Source: a bacterium
GTDB lineage: Bacteria; Planctomycetota; JAFGQW01
DNA: 64,000 nt
Assembly (NCBI GenBank): GCA_030426805.1
Contig: JAUHXU010000003.1
Location: 124,001-188,000, forward strand
Direction: 5' to 3'
The translations under genes were made by a program, and so were the position numbers. The notes beneath the pieces were generated by a model. That model was not told the origin of the DNA. It searched no databases and saw only the letters and a program-made list of their open reading frames with translations. Positions within the stretch are counted from its first letter, which is position 1. Each line of letters begins with the position of its first letter. Below are positions 15,578-24,436 of this stretch, piece after piece.

Positions 15578-15746
15578 GCGCTTGGCGCGCGGATTGTGCA
15601 CCACGCACGCGGCATGTTTGCGTTTGGCGGCATCGTCTTGCACCCATGCGCCCGTGCAGCACCGACATCGACGCCGATCCGGTGCAGAATCGCGGTGCCA
15701 AGCGCACGCATCGCGAGAATCGGTGCAGAACCGGCCCGCCAAGTGC
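15578..15746. repeat. 169-bp intergenic element, copy A (two direct plus two inverted 21-bp units)
   Basis: This element has units of the form TTGGC-N10-TGCACC at 15582 and 15624 and the reverse complement GGTGCA-N10-GCCAA at 15681 and 15722. TGCACC/GGTGCA positions are offset by 0, 42, 84 and 125 bases, identical to copies B (26489) and C (42491). The right half matches copy C at 60 of 66 positions by hand alignment. The whole element is an imperfect inverted repeat. It fills most of the 408-base gene-free spacer 15428-15835 between convergent genes, together with the hairpin at 15479. No coding frame in it is believable. Confidence 0.9.
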
Positions 15747-15835
15747 AAAGAACGCCGCGCTACCGCCCCGGAGACCCCTCGCCGTCTGCGTCGGCGGAGC
15801 TCCGTGCTGGAGCGCGGCGGTTGCGCTCTTGCCTG

Positions 15836-16555
15836 CTACGCCCAAGCGTCGGCGTCGGCGCAGGCGCGGCGCTCGAGGGCCTGCCAGCGGGCGAGGCGCT
15901 CGGGGTGGAGGCGGCCGACGAGGGAGCGCATCCCGCCCCGCACACGGCGCCGGTCGTGCGGCGCGGCCGGGGTGATCCCCCACCACGCGCCGAGACGCTC
16001 GTCGTCGTCGAAGACGAACGGAATCGGCGCCGGCCGTTTGCCCGACCGCGCGGCGAGTGCTCGCGCGAGTTCGAGGCCGGCGGCGACCGACGCGTCGAAG
16101 CGCCGGCCGACGCGGATCGGAAGCAGCGCGACCGACGGGCCGGCCTGCCGACGATCGGACGCCGGGGCGCCCGGCGCCGCAACCACGGCCTGGCCGTCCG
16201 GGACGCGCCGCGCGACGCTGGCGAGCCAATGCTCGACGGTCCACCCGACCGCGGCCTCGTCCTCGACGACGTCGAAGCCGCGCCGCTCGAGCCGAGCGCC
16301 GAAGGCACGGCCACGGGCACTCGCCGGCACCCGCACCGACGCGATCCGATCGTGCGCGAGGTCGTCCGCGACCTCGTCGATGGTGCGCCGGCCGCCGACG
16401 AGCGGTGCACCGAGGTCCCAGACGAGGGTCCCGTCCGGGAGTCGTTCGGGGACCTCGCGACGGAGGTAGCGCTCGACCTCGAGCAGGCGCGGGTAGAGGC
16501 GCATCAGCGCGCCGGCCGGGGGCAGGATCAGGACGGACGTCGGGCGGGCGATCAT
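15836..16555 (-). CDS. Hypothetical protein, 239 residues
   Basis: I do not recognise this family. The ATG at 16555 has AGGAGG 13 bases upstream; the frame stays open to 16798 but that extension overlaps the region upstream of the DUF1800 gene and is unlikely. The start TSVLILPPAGALMRLYP and the later GTLVWDLGAPLVGG and ASVRVPASARGRAF segments suggest an alpha/beta fold with a nucleotide or cofactor pocket. The second half is Arg/Ala-rich with DDDERLGAWWGITP. There is no signal peptide or membrane helix. It is single, divergent from DUF1800. Confidence 0.6.
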   Translation of the reverse strand: MIARPTSVLILPPAGALMRLYPRLLEVERYLRREVPERLPDGTLVWDLGAPLVGGRRTIDEVADDLAHDRIASVRVPASARGRAFGARLERRGFDVVEDEAAVGWTVEHWLASVARRVPDGQAVVAAPGAPASDRRQAGPSVALLPIRVGRRFDASVAAGLELARALAARSGKRPAPIPFVFDDDERLGAWWGITPAAPHDRRRVRGGMRSLVGRLHPERLARWQALERRACADADAWA

Positions 16556-16788
16556 CGAACGGGGGGAACCTCCTGGGGACCTCGATCTACCCATGATGTC
16601 GGTTGGACCGAGGTGCGTCAACAAACCCTGTTCTGCCAAGCAGTTCCGTTCAGAGACGCAGCCCGCGACCGCCGCGAATGACGATATTTCCGGTGCGGAT
16701 CCGCCGCCGGAACGGGATGCTCTGCAACCGGCTCCGGAGTCGATGGGTATAGAGTGGAGCCGGCCCCGTCGTGGAAGGAACGCTGCGC

Positions 16789-18375
16789 ATGAGAACATCG
16801 ATCGCTGCCCCGGCGCGGATCGTCACTGTGCTGATGGTCGCCGCGCTCGCCGCTGCGCCGGCTGCGCAGACGACCCGCGGCACGACCCTGACACCGGCCG
16901 ATGCCGAGCATTTGCTCAATCGCGCCGGGTTCGGCGGCACCCCCGAGGCGATCGCCGCGCTGACGCAACTCGATCGCCGCGCGGCTGCGCTCCTGCTCGT
17001 CGACGGCCCGAAGGGCTGGGATCCCGAGGTCGAACTCGCGCCGTTCGACGCGACGCTGACCGAGCGCCCCGCTCGGCAGGAGTTCATCGGCAAGTCCGAG
17101 GACGAGCGCCGCAAGCTGCGCCGCGACTACCGGCGCAAGGACCGCCGTCAGTACGAGCAATTCCGCGCGTGGTGGTGCGACCGGATGCTCGCGACGCGCC
17201 ACCCCCTCGTCGAGAAGATGGTGCTGTTCTGGCACAACCATTTCACGTCGAGCTACCGCGACGTGCGCAACTCCTACCACATGGCGCTGCAGAACGAGCT
17301 GTTCCGCGACGAAGCGCTCGGCAACTTCGGCGATCTCCTGCACGCGGTGTCGCGGGACCCGGCGATGCTCGAATACCTCGACAACCGGTCGAACCGCAAG
17401 CGCAAGCCGAACGAGAACTTCGCGCGTGAGGTGATGGAGCTCTTCACGGTCGGCGTCGGCAACTACACCGAGAAGGACATCAAGGAGGCCGCGCGCGCGT
17501 TCACCGGCTGGACGTTCCGCGGCAACGAGTTCGTGCTCGCGCGGCGCCAGCACGACTTCGGCAAGAAGACGTTCCTCGGCAAGACGGGTCGCTTCAACGG
17601 CGACGACATCCTCGACGCCCTGCTCGAACAGCCCGCGACCGCGCGATTGATCGCGACGAAACTGATCCGCTACTTCGTCGGGCCGAATGCACCGAAGCCG
17701 ATGGCGGCGCGGTACGCGACACTGCTGCGGGCCACGAAGTACGAGATCCGCCCGGTGCTGCTGAAGCTCTTCCAGGACCCGGACTTCTACCGCGAGGAGG
17801 TGCGCTGCTCGCGCATCATGGGGCCGATCGAACTACTCGTCTCGAACGCGCGGCGCCTCGGCGTGAAGCCACCGGGGGCGCTCGTCGCGAACACCGGCGC
17901 GCTCCTCGGCCAGACCTTGCTCGCCCCGCCCAACGTCAAAGGCTGGGATGGTGGTATCGCGTGGATCTCGACGTCGACGTTCCTGATGCGCGGCAACCTG
18001 ACGAGCTACCTCGTGACCGGCGTGACGCCGCAGCGCATCCGCCGCGACTTCGGCGGCGGTGATGGCGGCATGTCGCGCGAGATGATGCAAATGCAACGAC
18101 GGTCGCTGCCGCGGCTGCAGGGCGGCACACGCTGGAACCCGGACGTGCGCATCAAGGACCTCGTCGCCGGCAAGACGACGCCCGAGGCGATCGTCGACAC
18201 GCTCGCCGACCGATTGCTCGCGGTGCCGATCACCGAGGAGGCGCGCAAGAGCGTGACCGCCTACTGCCACACCGTCGGCACCCGTGTGAGCGACGACTTC
18301 CGCGTGCCGACCGAGTATCAGCTCAAGCGCATCGTGCGCATCCTGCTGAGCCTGCCCGAAGCGCAATTGAACTGA
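16789..18375 (+). CDS. DUF1800 family exported protein
   Basis: This 528-residue protein, from ATG at 16789 with AAGGA ten bases upstream, carries a signal peptide (IVTVLMVAALAAAPAAQ). The family hallmark is present: AEHLLNRAGFGGTPEAI at the N-terminus, VLFWHNHFTSSYRDVRN, and NENFAREVMELFTVGVGNYTE followed by EAARAFTGWTF. Function is unknown in the family. Such genes almost always precede a DUF1501 gene, as here (16 bases), implying that the two products act together outside the cytoplasm. A TATAGAG promoter-like sequence lies ~40 bases upstream. Confidence 0.93.
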   Translation: MRTSIAAPARIVTVLMVAALAAAPAAQTTRGTTLTPADAEHLLNRAGFGGTPEAIAALTQLDRRAAALLLVDGPKGWDPEVELAPFDATLTERPARQEFIGKSEDERRKLRRDYRRKDRRQYEQFRAWWCDRMLATRHPLVEKMVLFWHNHFTSSYRDVRNSYHMALQNELFRDEALGNFGDLLHAVSRDPAMLEYLDNRSNRKRKPNENFAREVMELFTVGVGNYTEKDIKEAARAFTGWTFRGNEFVLARRQHDFGKKTFLGKTGRFNGDDILDALLEQPATARLIATKLIRYFVGPNAPKPMAARYATLLRATKYEIRPVLLKLFQDPDFYREEVRCSRIMGPIELLVSNARRLGVKPPGALVANTGALLGQTLLAPPNVKGWDGGIAWISTSTFLMRGNLTSYLVTGVTPQRIRRDFGGGDGGMSREMMQMQRRSLPRLQGGTRWNPDVRIKDLVAGKTTPEAIVDTLADRLLAVPITEEARKSVTAYCHTVGTRVSDDFRVPTEYQLKRIVRILLSLPEAQLN

Positions 18376-18391
18376 TCGACGAGGTGAGACG

Positions 18392-19651
18392 ATGGACCTG
18401 ACGAGACGAGACTTCATCGGCCGGAGCGCAGCGGGCGGCCTCGGCGTGTTCTGCTTCGGCCCGAGCCTCCTCGCGGCGCAAGGGCAGCAGGCGAACGGCG
18501 AGCCAGGCGACGACCGGATCCTCGTCGTGCTGCAGCTCTCCGGCGGCAACGACGGGCTGAGCGCGGTCGTGCCGCACGGCGACGACGCCTACGGGCGCGC
18601 TCGCCGCCGCACCCGCGTCGACCTCGACAAGCTCCACCGGATCGACGAGCACATCGGGCTCCACCCCGCGCTCGGCGACCTGCACGCCCTCTACGAGGCC
18701 GGCGACCTCGCGATCGTCCAGGGCGCGGGCTACCCGAACCCGAACCGTTCGCACTTCAAGTCGCTCGACATCTGGCACGCGGCCGACCACCGCGGCCGCA
18801 ACCGCAGCCACGGCTGGATCGGCGCGCTCGCCGACACGAGCTACGCCGACACCGCCGACCCGAACCTGATCGTCCACGTCGGCGGGCGGATGCCCTACTC
18901 GCTGCACGCGGTCGTCAACAAGCCGGTCGCGTTCACGGCCCCGCAGGCCTACAAGTGGATCGGCGCCGACCGCGAGGCGTTCGCGCTCGAGCAGGCCGCG
19001 CCGATCTGCGAGCACATGCCGAACATGACGCCCCAAAGAGCGATCGAGGTACCGCACAAGGGGCGCGACTCGGCGCTCGCGCGGCTGCGCGAAGTCCTGC
19101 ACGACGCACAGGCATCGTCGACGAAGGTACGCGAGGCGACCGCGGCTTTCTCGCCGAAGGTGAAGTACCCGACGTCGGCCCTGTCGGCGCACCTCGCGAC
19201 CGTCGCGGCGCTGATCACCGGCGGGCTCGGCACGCGGATCTACTCGGTCGAGATGGGCGGCTTCGACACGCACAACGCGCAGCGCAACCGCCACGACAAC
19301 CTGATGAACCAGCTCGGTCCGGCGGTCGGTGCGTTCCTGCGCGACCTCGACGCGCACGGCGTCGGCGATCGCGTCGTGTTGATGGCGTTCAGCGAGTTCG
19401 GCCGCCGCGTCGCCGAGAACGGTTCCGGGGGCACCGACCACGGCGTGGCCGGTCCGATGTTCATCGCCGGCAAGCCGGTCAAGGGCGGGCTCTACGGCAA
19501 GCACCCGAGCCTGACCGAACTCGACCGAGGCGACCTGATCCACACGGTGGACTTCCGGAGCGTCTACGCGACCCTGATCGACGACTGGCTCGGCCAGAAG
19601 CACGTCGACGCGCTCGGCAAGCGCTGGAACAAGCTCGGCTTCATCGGCTGA
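18392..19651 (+). CDS. DUF1501 family protein, Tat-exported
   Basis: This 419-residue protein has a twin-arginine signal: LTRRDFIGRSAAGGLGVFCF. Family motifs are VLQLSGGNDGLSAVVPHGDDAY, the Ser/Asn/Asp-containing N-terminus, GGFDTHNAQRNRH and FSEFGRRVAENGSGGTDHG, which places it in the alkaline-phosphatase-like/sulfatase-related superfamily with metal ligands in the GGFDTH and GTDHG segments. The substrate is unknown. The gene follows DUF1800 with a GAGGTGAG ribosome site. Together they form the common exported two-gene module of planctomycetes and relatives. Confidence 0.94.
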   Translation: MDLTRRDFIGRSAAGGLGVFCFGPSLLAAQGQQANGEPGDDRILVVLQLSGGNDGLSAVVPHGDDAYGRARRRTRVDLDKLHRIDEHIGLHPALGDLHALYEAGDLAIVQGAGYPNPNRSHFKSLDIWHAADHRGRNRSHGWIGALADTSYADTADPNLIVHVGGRMPYSLHAVVNKPVAFTAPQAYKWIGADREAFALEQAAPICEHMPNMTPQRAIEVPHKGRDSALARLREVLHDAQASSTKVREATAAFSPKVKYPTSALSAHLATVAALITGGLGTRIYSVEMGGFDTHNAQRNRHDNLMNQLGPAVGAFLRDLDAHGVGDRVVLMAFSEFGRRVAENGSGGTDHGVAGPMFIAGKPVKGGLYGKHPSLTELDRGDLIHTVDFRSVYATLIDDWLGQKHVDALGKRWNKLGFIG

Positions 19652-19661
19652 GGCCGCGAGG

Positions 19662-19997
19662 TCACGCCTTCTTCGGCTTCTTCTTGCCCCAGATCATGTA
19701 CGCGAGGAGCGCGAGCGCGGTCGGCACCGCGAGCACGCACATCGTGCCCGCCGGGAACCAGTCCTTGTAGTCGAGGAAGACCGGCAGGAACCGGTAGAGC
19801 AGCCCGCCGGTGACGAGCAACGCGATCCCCGCGACGACCTTGATACGCACGTAGCGCGAGCACAGCAGCAACACCAGCCCGCTGATCCCGCCCGCGATCA
19901 GCGACGGCATCGAGTCCTGCGCGAAGTAACCGTAGATCCCGCCCCCGAGGCTGTAGAGCCCGAGGACGAGCGTGAAGAATCCGGCGATAGCACCCAT
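19662..19997 (-). CDS. TMEM14/UPF0136-like small membrane protein
   Basis: This 111-residue protein has four hydrophobic helices: GFFTLVLGLYSLGGGIYGYF, SLIAGGISGLVLLLC, VVAGIALLVTGGLLYRFLPV and FPAGTMCVLAVPTALALLAYM, plus a Lys-rich cytoplasmic tail GKKKPKKA. The SLIAGG and FPAG motifs match the TMEM14 family, whose bacterial members have no assigned role. It starts 24 bases after the POT transporter stop on the same strand, so it is probably co-transcribed with it. Confidence 0.8.
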   Translation of the reverse strand: MGAIAGFFTLVLGLYSLGGGIYGYFAQDSMPSLIAGGISGLVLLLCSRYVRIKVVAGIALLVTGGLLYRFLPVFLDYKDWFPAGTMCVLAVPTALALLAYMIWGKKKPKKA

Positions 19998-20021
19998 GGG
20001 GTTTGTCGAACCTCCAGGTTC

Positions 20022-21869
20022 CTAGTGGATGCCGTGCATCCACCTCTTGAGCATCGGCGACAGCACGAACAGGAACACCGCCGACCCCGCGACGACGAGC
20101 ACACCCCAGATCCAATAGGTGTGGGTGAACGCGGAGAGCGCGACCTGCGGGTCGGTGCCCGGCTCGGGGCTCGTCGTGAGCTTGCCGAGATACCCGGCCA
20201 CCTTGTGCGCGAACGCGATCGACAGGAACCACGTCCCCATCACGAAGCCGACGACTTTCGGGGTCGAGAGCTTCGTCACGACCGACAGGCCGACCGGTGA
20301 CAAGCTCAGCTCTCCTGTCGTGTGCAACAGATACATCCCGATCACGAAGATGACCGGCACGATCGCTCGGTCACCCGCCAACGACGCGCCGCCGACGATG
20401 ATCGCGTAGCCGATCGCGAGTTGCAGGAGTCCGAGGACGAACTTGTTCGGTGTGCGGGGCTCGATGTTCTTGCTCCGCAACCGGATCCACAGCCACGAGA
20501 AAACCGGTGCGAGCAGCATGATGAACAACGGGTTGAGCGACTGGAACTGCGACGTCGGCACACCGACTTTGGTGTTCGATCGCGCCCACTCGTGCGCGAT
20601 GTTGATCGCGCGACGCCGAACGTCCTCGTCGTTCTCGTCCTTGAGCTTGTCGAGCGTCGACTTCGCCGCGTCGTCGCCCTTCGCCTTTCGATCGAGGTAC
20701 TTTCGGAACTCGCCGATACTCAGGGGAACTTCGAGCTTGGGTTCCTCGTCCTTCTTCGCCTTTGCAGCGTTCGCGTCCTCCGACTTCTTCGTCTCGAACC
20801 CCGGCGCGGTGATCAGCAACTTGTCGGGATCGGTCTGCGCGAACAGGTTCGGCTTGGTGATCTGAGATTCGTCGACCGTGTAGACGACACCTCGGTTCAC
20901 GTGCCGATCGGTCAGGATGGTCAGCGATCCGCCAGCCTGCTCGAAGAGCGCCCAGAACATCATGTGGAAGAAGAACAGCACGACGACGACGAGCAACCGC
21001 TGCCCTTCGACCTTGTCCTTCGCGTTCATCGCCGAGTAGACGACGTAGCCGAGCACGCCGAGGCCCGCGATGATCAGGATCCAGTCGACGATCTCATCCT
21101 GTTTCAGGAGGAACGCGAGCAGCGGGACCACGGCACACGAGCCGAGTACGACGAGCCCGAACTTGCTGGCCTGGAGCGGTTTCGGAGGCAGGCCCTTGTC
21201 GTCGAACTTCCGCATGTTGAACCAGAAGACGATGACGCCGAGGACGATCCCGATCCCGGCCGCGAGGAAGCCGTAGCTCCAGTCGACCTGCTCGCCGAGA
21301 TAGCCGCACGTCAACGGTGCGAGGAACGCACCGATGTTGATCCCCATGTAGAAGATCGTGAAGCCGCCGTCCTTGCGCGGATCGTCCCGCTCGTAGAACT
21401 CCCCGAGGAAGCTCGAGATGTTCGGCTTGAAGAAGCCGTTGCCGACGATGATCAGTCCGAGCCCGATGTAGAACGGCAACTCCTGGCCGATCGTGCCCGA
21501 AAGCGTGAACTGACCGATCGCCATGAACAGCCCGCCGAGGATGACGGCGTAGCGGAATCCGAGCATTCGATCCGCGAGCAGCCCGCCGATCACCGGCGCT
21601 CCGTAGAGCAGGGCGTTGAACGCGCCGTAGATCCCGTAGGCCAGCGCATCGGCCTTGCCGGTCTCCATCTGCTCGAACAGGACCTTCGTCATGTAGAGCG
21701 TCAGGAGCGCGCGCATCCCGTAGAACGAGAAGCGCTCCCAGAGTTCGGCGAAGAAGAGCGTGAACAGCGCCTTGGGGTGCGTCTTGCGCTGGGTCAGCAC
21801 AACGATCGGCACCCAGATGAGCACGAAGATCCACCCGAAGATCAGGGGTCCGGTGGCCCAGTTGAGCAT
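20022..21869 (-). CDS. POT-family proton-coupled oligopeptide transporter with long cytoplasmic insert
   Basis: This is a 615-residue MFS transporter importing di- and tripeptides with protons. POT signatures are FSFYGMRALLTLYMTKVLF (helix 1), GGLLADRMLGFRYAVILGG, and GNGFFKPNISSFLGEFY with GGFTIFYMGINIGAFLAP. At about residues 325-430, between the two six-helix halves, there is a ~110-residue hydrophilic Lys/Asp/Glu-rich insert not present in compact POTs. The C-terminal half resumes at FQSLNPLFIMLLAPVFSWLW. Peptide uptake would pair with the extracytoplasmic prolyl oligopeptidase. Confidence 0.93.
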   Translation of the reverse strand: MLNWATGPLIFGWIFVLIWVPIVVLTQRKTHPKALFTLFFAELWERFSFYGMRALLTLYMTKVLFEQMETGKADALAYGIYGAFNALLYGAPVIGGLLADRMLGFRYAVILGGLFMAIGQFTLSGTIGQELPFYIGLGLIIVGNGFFKPNISSFLGEFYERDDPRKDGGFTIFYMGINIGAFLAPLTCGYLGEQVDWSYGFLAAGIGIVLGVIVFWFNMRKFDDKGLPPKPLQASKFGLVVLGSCAVVPLLAFLLKQDEIVDWILIIAGLGVLGYVVYSAMNAKDKVEGQRLLVVVVLFFFHMMFWALFEQAGGSLTILTDRHVNRGVVYTVDESQITKPNLFAQTDPDKLLITAPGFETKKSEDANAAKAKKDEEPKLEVPLSIGEFRKYLDRKAKGDDAAKSTLDKLKDENDEDVRRRAINIAHEWARSNTKVGVPTSQFQSLNPLFIMLLAPVFSWLWIRLRSKNIEPRTPNKFVLGLLQLAIGYAIIVGGASLAGDRAIVPVIFVIGMYLLHTTGELSLSPVGLSVVTKLSTPKVVGFVMGTWFLSIAFAHKVAGYLGKLTTSPEPGTDPQVALSAFTHTYWIWGVLVVAGSAVFLFVLSPMLKRWMHGIH

Positions 21870-22000
21870 GCGAATCCAGCCTTGTCGGTGAGGGAGTTGG
21901 GGGAATCACGGCGGGATGCGACGGGGTGCCGCCGCACGAACGTCCGGCGATTCTGACCAGTGGCGCCGGTCGATGGCAAGGCAAAACCGGGCGGATCGCG

Positions 22001-24436
22001 TCAGATCGGCTCGCCGTGGGCGTCGATGTCGCGGTCGAGGGCCTGGAGGCGGCGGGGAACCGACGTCCGGTCGGCGGTGACGCGGCGGAGGAGGCCGAGG
22101 CTCGTCGCGAGGAGTTCGGCGAGGACCTCGTCGATCACTTCGGTGGCGACGCCGTAGAACATGAAGTTCACCGGCATCATGTTCGCGAGGAAGATCAGCT
22201 CGCGGCGCCGGGGCTCGTCGCCGTCGATCGCGATGTCGAAGCGGTGGCCGTAGATTCGGCCGGTGATCGGGTCGATCACCGTGCGCGGCGTGATCGTCGC
22301 GGGCCGGCCGCCGATCGTCGGCGCGTCGGCCGCGAGCAACCCGTCGAGCCACTGCGCGAGGTCGACGAACTCCGCGGTCTTCGTCGAACCGCTGGCGAGC
22401 ACGAGCCGCCGGCGCGTGCCCGAGAGGAGCCACGCCTCGAGGTCCGCGCCCTGCAGCACGCTGTCGCCGGTGACCCCGATCACGAGGTCCATCCCACGCC
22501 GCACGTCGTACGGCAGATCGGCGAACCGCGCCGCCTCCGCGACCGGCTCGGTCGCCGGCGCCTCGACCTTCAGGTCGACACCCGCGAGCTGTGCCTCTGG
22601 CGCGTCGAGCCGCGCGTCGAGCTGGTCGATCAGGTGCTGCCCGATCGCGCCGCGGTGGCCGAGCACGACCGCGTTGCGGCGCGCCGGCACGTGGCCGGTC
22701 GCGTTCAGCGCGTTCTCGATCGCGTTCAGGATGCTCGTCGCGACCTCGCGCGATTCGACGCCGATCTTGTGCCGCGAGATCGCGATGCTGAACGCCGGAA
22801 ACGCGAGCCCGCCGTGTGCGGCCTCGACGCCGGCGACGCGGTCAAAGCCGTTGCGCGTGTGCTCGACCGTGCCGACGAGCACGCCGTCGAGGCGCGTGGC
22901 GAGCGGTTCCGCCTCGGCGTGGTCGCCGACCGCGCGCACCGACTCGCGCAACGCCCCGGTCGTCAGACCGCGCAGGCACGCGTCGTTGATCAGTGGCGCG
23001 ACGTAGCCGCCGTCCTCGATCAGCAGACACGGCTCGCCCGCCTCGCGCGCCCGATCGATCGTCTGCAGGAACGCGGTCGTCGTGACCGCCTTCATCGCGT
23101 CGAAGAAGCGCATGCGCTCGCGGTCGAGCATCGCGTCGATCGCGTCGTGGTCGTCGAGCACCGAGTAGCGGCGGGAGAGCCGGTAGTGCCCCTCGACGTT
23201 GTGCGCCTCGGCGACGTTGACGAGCGCCATGCAGCGGAACTCGTCGACGGGCAGCTCGAGCAGCGGATCGAGATAGCTCGACGGCGCCTCGCCGGCGTAG
23301 GCGACGAACACGGTCGTCAGGTCGGTGCAGCCCGCGCGGCGGAGCGCCGCGATCAGCCCGAGCACCTCCGACGTGATGTGGTGCACGAGGAAGACCTTCA
23401 CGCCCGCGAGCGGCTTCGCCGTCGCGCCGTCGCCGATCGCTCGCGCGAGCGCGGGCATCCGATCGAGGTAGGCGTTGATCCCGACGCGCTCGCGTGGCCC
23501 GCCGAGGCTCAGCGACAGCACGCGGCCGAGCTGCGAACGGTCGACGCAGACGAGGAAGTCGCCGCACGCGACGCGCACCGTCTCGCGCGCACACAGTCGC
23601 TCACGGACGAACCGATCCTCGAGCGCCAGCAGCACGCGCTTGAGGCCGTGGCTCGTCTCTTCGGGATCGGCGTCGAGCAACCCGTCGATCAGCCCCTCGC
23701 TCCAGTGCAGCGCAATCGACTCGACGTCCCCCAGCCCAGCCTTCGCGAACTGCCGGAAGACGTGCCGGTGGGGCCGCTTCACTTCCGTGAACTCGCGCCG
23801 CCCGCGCTCTGCCTCACGCCGAAGCCCCTCGGCCCATGTCTGCGCGATGCGCGTCGACCCGGCGATGAACGTGCGCTCGTCGAGATCCTCGACGACGACG
23901 TGCGGCAACCGGCCGAGGTCGAGTCGTGGGCGCGCCGGGTTCTCGACCGTGATACGTAGGTAGCACACGTCGCTTCGCTGCGCCGGCACGAGTCGTTCGA
24001 GCAGGAACGTCGCGTCGGTGCCGCCGGGAAACGCGAACGGGAAGACGAGTGCGGTCAGCGGGTCGTCGTCGAACAACACGCCGCGGTAGCGCGGGCGCTG
24101 CAGCGTCCCGAAGAGCGCGCGCAGCCGATCCTGAAACGCGTCGGGGTCGGTGACGAGGCTCGCGACGAACGCGTGATCGCCCTCGAGTTTGACGCGCTCG
24201 ACGCCTAAGTGCTCGAGCAGCTCGGGGTTCTCGCGCGGCCGGAGCGCGCGGTCGACCGCGATGTCGATCCGGTCGTCGGTCGCCTGCTCGATCACGATCT
24301 CGCCGAGCGCACGGGCGAGCACGCTCAGCCCGTGAAACAGCGGGAGATCGGTCAGATCGAGCATCCAATCGGAGCCGCGCCGTACGCACGACGTGCCGAG
24401 CGACGTCTCGATCGGTGCGGGCGACCGATCGCTCAT
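22001..24436 (-). CDS. Large protein with an S-adenosylhomocysteine-hydrolase-like C-terminal half
   Basis: This is an 811-residue protein whose ATG at 24436 overlaps the dehydrogenase stop (ATGA). Residues ~1-340 are unrecognised alpha/beta sequence. From about residue 340 the order resembles SAH hydrolase: a strand plus helix VKVFLVHHITSEVLGLIAAL, LIEDGGYVAPLIND (like the DDGGD loop), then a Rossmann core VVLGHRGAIGQHLIDQL with G-x2-G-x2-G spacing and DLVIGVTGDSVLQGADLEAW. Classical catalytic His/Asp/Lys positions are not clearly conserved, so it may bind NAD without being a hydrolase. It is the last gene of the mobA/dehydrogenase operon. Confidence 0.7.
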   Translation of the reverse strand: MSDRSPAPIETSLGTSCVRRGSDWMLDLTDLPLFHGLSVLARALGEIVIEQATDDRIDIAVDRALRPRENPELLEHLGVERVKLEGDHAFVASLVTDPDAFQDRLRALFGTLQRPRYRGVLFDDDPLTALVFPFAFPGGTDATFLLERLVPAQRSDVCYLRITVENPARPRLDLGRLPHVVVEDLDERTFIAGSTRIAQTWAEGLRREAERGRREFTEVKRPHRHVFRQFAKAGLGDVESIALHWSEGLIDGLLDADPEETSHGLKRVLLALEDRFVRERLCARETVRVACGDFLVCVDRSQLGRVLSLSLGGPRERVGINAYLDRMPALARAIGDGATAKPLAGVKVFLVHHITSEVLGLIAALRRAGCTDLTTVFVAYAGEAPSSYLDPLLELPVDEFRCMALVNVAEAHNVEGHYRLSRRYSVLDDHDAIDAMLDRERMRFFDAMKAVTTTAFLQTIDRAREAGEPCLLIEDGGYVAPLINDACLRGLTTGALRESVRAVGDHAEAEPLATRLDGVLVGTVEHTRNGFDRVAGVEAAHGGLAFPAFSIAISRHKIGVESREVATSILNAIENALNATGHVPARRNAVVLGHRGAIGQHLIDQLDARLDAPEAQLAGVDLKVEAPATEPVAEAARFADLPYDVRRGMDLVIGVTGDSVLQGADLEAWLLSGTRRRLVLASGSTKTAEFVDLAQWLDGLLAADAPTIGGRPATITPRTVIDPITGRIYGHRFDIAIDGDEPRRRELIFLANMMPVNFMFYGVATEVIDEVLAELLATSLGLLRRVTADRTSVPRRLQALDRDIDAHGEPI

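Noticed and set aside
15578..15746. CRISPR-like or tRNA-like reading of the repeat element
   Set aside because: There are only four units, two of them inverted, with unequal spacers and no cas gene; no cloverleaf with an anticodon and CCA-type acceptor can be drawn.
16556..16798. Upstream extension of the 239-residue hypothetical protein
   Set aside because: It would overlap the promoter and start of the divergent DUF1800 gene; AGGAGG before ATG 16555 gives a better start.
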